The notes under the pieces were generated by a model. That model was not told where the DNA came from. It made no database searches and worked only from the letters and a program-made list of their open reading frames with translations. A program made the position numbers and the translations under genes. 5,952 nucleotides of DNA, from contig JAMDBA010000057.1 of NCBI GenBank assembly GCA_023484365.1, positions 1 to 5,952 of the forward strand, given 5' to 3'. Positions 5,086-5,952 of the stretch are shown piece after piece. This DNA comes from Patescibacteria group bacterium. GTDB taxonomy: Bacteria > Patescibacteria > Paceibacteria > UBA6257 > 2-01-FULL-56-20. How positions within the stretch are numbered: the stretch's first letter is position 1; every line of letters begins with the position of its first letter.

Positions 5086-5757
5086 ATTAACGGTAAGATT
5101 ATTAATGCCGAACCTAATAAAATTGCTGTTATAATTTGCGCTAATGATGGAACAGGCAGGCATATGAATAATATTTTGCGCGCCGACAGAGTCCTTTCGG
5201 ATAAAGGATTCAAGGAGACACGCATTTTTTACAAAACCGCTAAATCCGAAATATTTAATTTTTTCAAATCCATTAAACAAAGGCTGGCCCCGAAAGACAC
5301 GCTTTTTATTTATATGACCGGACATGGTAGTTTGACGGTGACTAAAGAAAGGCTGTCCAACTATAGCGATATAGAATCTTATACTAGGGCATCGCTTATT
5401 AATACGACGGACAAAGAGACGATAAATGAAATTGAATTTTCCGATTTAATAAAAAATATTAAATCAAAAAAAATCTGCGTATTTGATCAGTGTTATGGCG
5501 GAGGTTTTGCCAGAAGAGCGTCGGAAGAATCGGGCGCGCTTGCCATTTCAGCCGGCCGGGAGGATGAAATAACTTATGGTGATTTTTTCTCGACAACTTT
5601 CTTTGACTCTTTGGTTTTGCCCATAGGGCGCAAGAGCGAAAAAATAAGCCTTAAAGAAGCTTTTGAAATTACTTTGAAAAATATTGATTGCAATATTTGT
5701 CAAAAGCAGCATCCTGTAATTCTTCCTGTGAGTTTAGCTGAAAAGATAGAACTTTAA
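5086..5757 (+). CDS. Caspase-like cysteine protease (clan CD, C13/C14-type)
   Basis: A 223-residue single-domain protein if read from ATT 5086. Counted from that start, strand 1 is KIAVIICANDGTG (about 12-24), followed by a helix and GFKETRIFYKTAK (41-53). FIYMTGHGS (74-82) carries the catalytic His80, and KICVFDQCYGGGF (129-141) carries the catalytic Cys136. This His-Gly / Asp-x-Cys-x-Gly arrangement is that of caspase-, metacaspase- and legumain-like peptidases, which cut after Arg/Lys, Asn or Asp. No signal peptide or partner domain is seen, so it is probably cytoplasmic. The first ATG (5164) would remove strand 1; between the TAG at 5062 and that ATG there is no in-frame ATG, GTG or TTG. 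With the strong Shine-Dalgarno at 5067-5074, ATT 5086 (or ACG 5080) is preferred. If ATG 5164 is used, the product is 197 residues. Its 5212-5245 segment was copied into the PAP2 gene. Confidence 0.82.
   Translation: MNGKIINAEPNKIAVIICANDGTGRHMNNILRADRVLSDKGFKETRIFYKTAKSEIFNFFKSIKQRLAPKDTLFIYMTGHGSLTVTKERLSNYSDIESYTRASLINTTDKETINEIEFSDLIKNIKSKKICVFDQCYGGGFARRASEESGALAISAGREDEITYGDFFSTTFFDSLVLPIGRKSEKISLKEAFEITLKNIDCNICQKQHPVILPVSLAEKIEL
5212..5245 (+). repeat. 34-bp direct repeat, native copy in protease gene
   Basis: Identical to 4826-4859. In this frame it reads KETRIFYKTAK, a normal strand-and-loop piece of the caspase fold, so this is the donor copy. Confidence 0.95.
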
Positions 5758-5783
5758 GCTCCGATTAATATCGGAGCTTTTTT
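5756..5783 (+). terminator. Rho-independent terminator of the protease gene
   Basis: A 10-bp perfect stem, AAGCTCCGAT (5756-5765) / ATCGGAGCTT (5770-5779), closes a TAAT loop and is followed by more T residues. The stem begins within the TAA stop codon. Confidence 0.92.
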
Positions 5784-5798
5784 ATTCGCGCATAAATA

Positions 5799-5818
5799 CT
5801 CCGAGCGTAAGCTCGGAG
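5799..5818. repeat. GNRA-loop hairpin, copy 2 (likely left end of IS200/IS605-type element)
   Basis: An 8-bp stem, CTCCGAGC / GCTCGGAG, closes a GTAA loop, 40 nt before the Y1 transposase start. IS200/IS605 transposases recognise imperfect subterminal hairpins beside the gene, so this is a plausible left-end structure or REP-like site. Compared with 36-55, the second base pair changes from C-G to T-A, keeping the stem, and both share the flank ATAC before the stem. Confidence 0.75.
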
Positions 5819-5846
5819 ATGGAGCGCCCACCAGCATCCTCTTCGC

Positions 5847-5852
5847 TATAAT
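5847..5852 (+). promoter_or_regulatory. -10 promoter element (TATAAT) of the transposase gene
   Basis: A consensus TATAAT is separated by 6 nt from the ATG at 5859, predicting a leaderless transcript. No good -35 lies upstream. Confidence 0.55.
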
Positions 5853-5858
5853 TAGAGT

Positions 5859-5952
5859 ATGGATAGGAAATATTATCGAGACCACCACTCGGTCTGGAAT
5901 TGTGACTACCACCTTGTCCTTCCGGCCAAATACCGAAGAAAGATATTTAACG
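5859..5952 (+). CDS. tnpA: IS200/IS605-type Y1 transposase (TnpA), 5' part
   Basis: The first 31 codons, cut by the window end: MDRKYYRDHHSVWNC followed by DYHLVLPAKYRRKIFN. The segment Y-H-L-V-x-x-x-K-Y-R-R-K matches the first strand of IS200/IS605 TnpA and REP-associated Y1 transposases. The catalytic HUH motif and Tyr lie beyond the window, so activity cannot be judged. There is no Shine-Dalgarno; the -10 hexamer ends 7 nt before the ATG. The hairpin 40 nt upstream fits an element left end. Single-strand transposition by Y1 enzymes needs such hairpins. Confidence 0.85.
   Translation, partial: MDRKYYRDHHSVWNCDYHLVLPAKYRRKIFN

Noticed and set aside
153..5757. Alternative genetic code (TGA as Gly or Trp, as in some Patescibacteria)
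   Set aside because: No gene ends in TGA, but none contains an in-frame TGA either and all proteins read to full length with the standard code, so recoding is not needed.
153..5952. A CRISPR array, toxin-antitoxin pair or known caspase-based defence island
   Set aside because: No spaced repeat array, no effector or sensor genes beside the protease, and no paired small genes were found.

Overview
The window reads like the genome of a small-genomed, moderately AT-rich bacterium, most plausibly a member of the Patescibacteria/CPR (Parcubacteria-like). This placement is inferred from the gene mix and compact, mostly SD-less layout, not from a marker gene. All seven complete genes end in TAA or TAG and read cleanly with the standard bacterial code.

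Layout. 1-152: a GNRA-loop hairpin (36-55) and a promoter. 153-1064: membrane-anchored protein with an MliC-like lysozyme-inhibitor domain fused to a second exported domain. 1101-3792: a tight gene set of alpha/beta hydrolase, Nramp-type metal transporter (11-nt overlap) and ThpR RNA 2',3'-cyclic phosphodiesterase (3-nt gap), ending in a terminator that works on both strands. 3853-4047, minus strand: a 64-codon DUF1059-type gene that has no ATG, GTG or TTG start and seems to begin at ATT. 4048-4172: divergent intergenic region with promoters on both strands and a perfect 18-bp palindrome. 4173-4955: PAP2-type membrane phosphatase/phosphotransferase. 5086-5757: single-domain caspase-like (clan CD) cysteine protease with its own terminator. 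5799-5952: a second GNRA hairpin followed by the first 31 codons of an IS200/IS605-type Y1 transposase.

The most striking structure is an 86-bp patchwork insertion (4779-4864) near the 3' end of the PAP2 gene. It consists of 49 bp that are the exact reverse complement of the same gene's own 4453-4501, then 34 bp identical to part of the downstream caspase-like gene (5212-5245), then a return to the PAP2 sequence through a repeated 13-mer. Short homologies sit at each junction. Removing the 86 bp restores a short C-terminus (AKWVFAKDYKFFVG, stop at 4895-4897). This is the signature of serial template switching within one replication fork, or of an assembly artefact; raw reads can tell them apart.

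A second theme is unusual gene starts. Three genes (153, 1101, 5859) have a -10 hexamer ending exactly 7 nt before the A of the ATG, so transcripts should be leaderless. Two genes (minus strand 4047 and plus strand 5086) appear to start at ATT. The genes do not form one obvious pathway. The exported inhibitor, metal transporter, PAP2 enzyme and protease suit envelope and stress functions, but no dedicated multi-gene defence or secretion system can be claimed.
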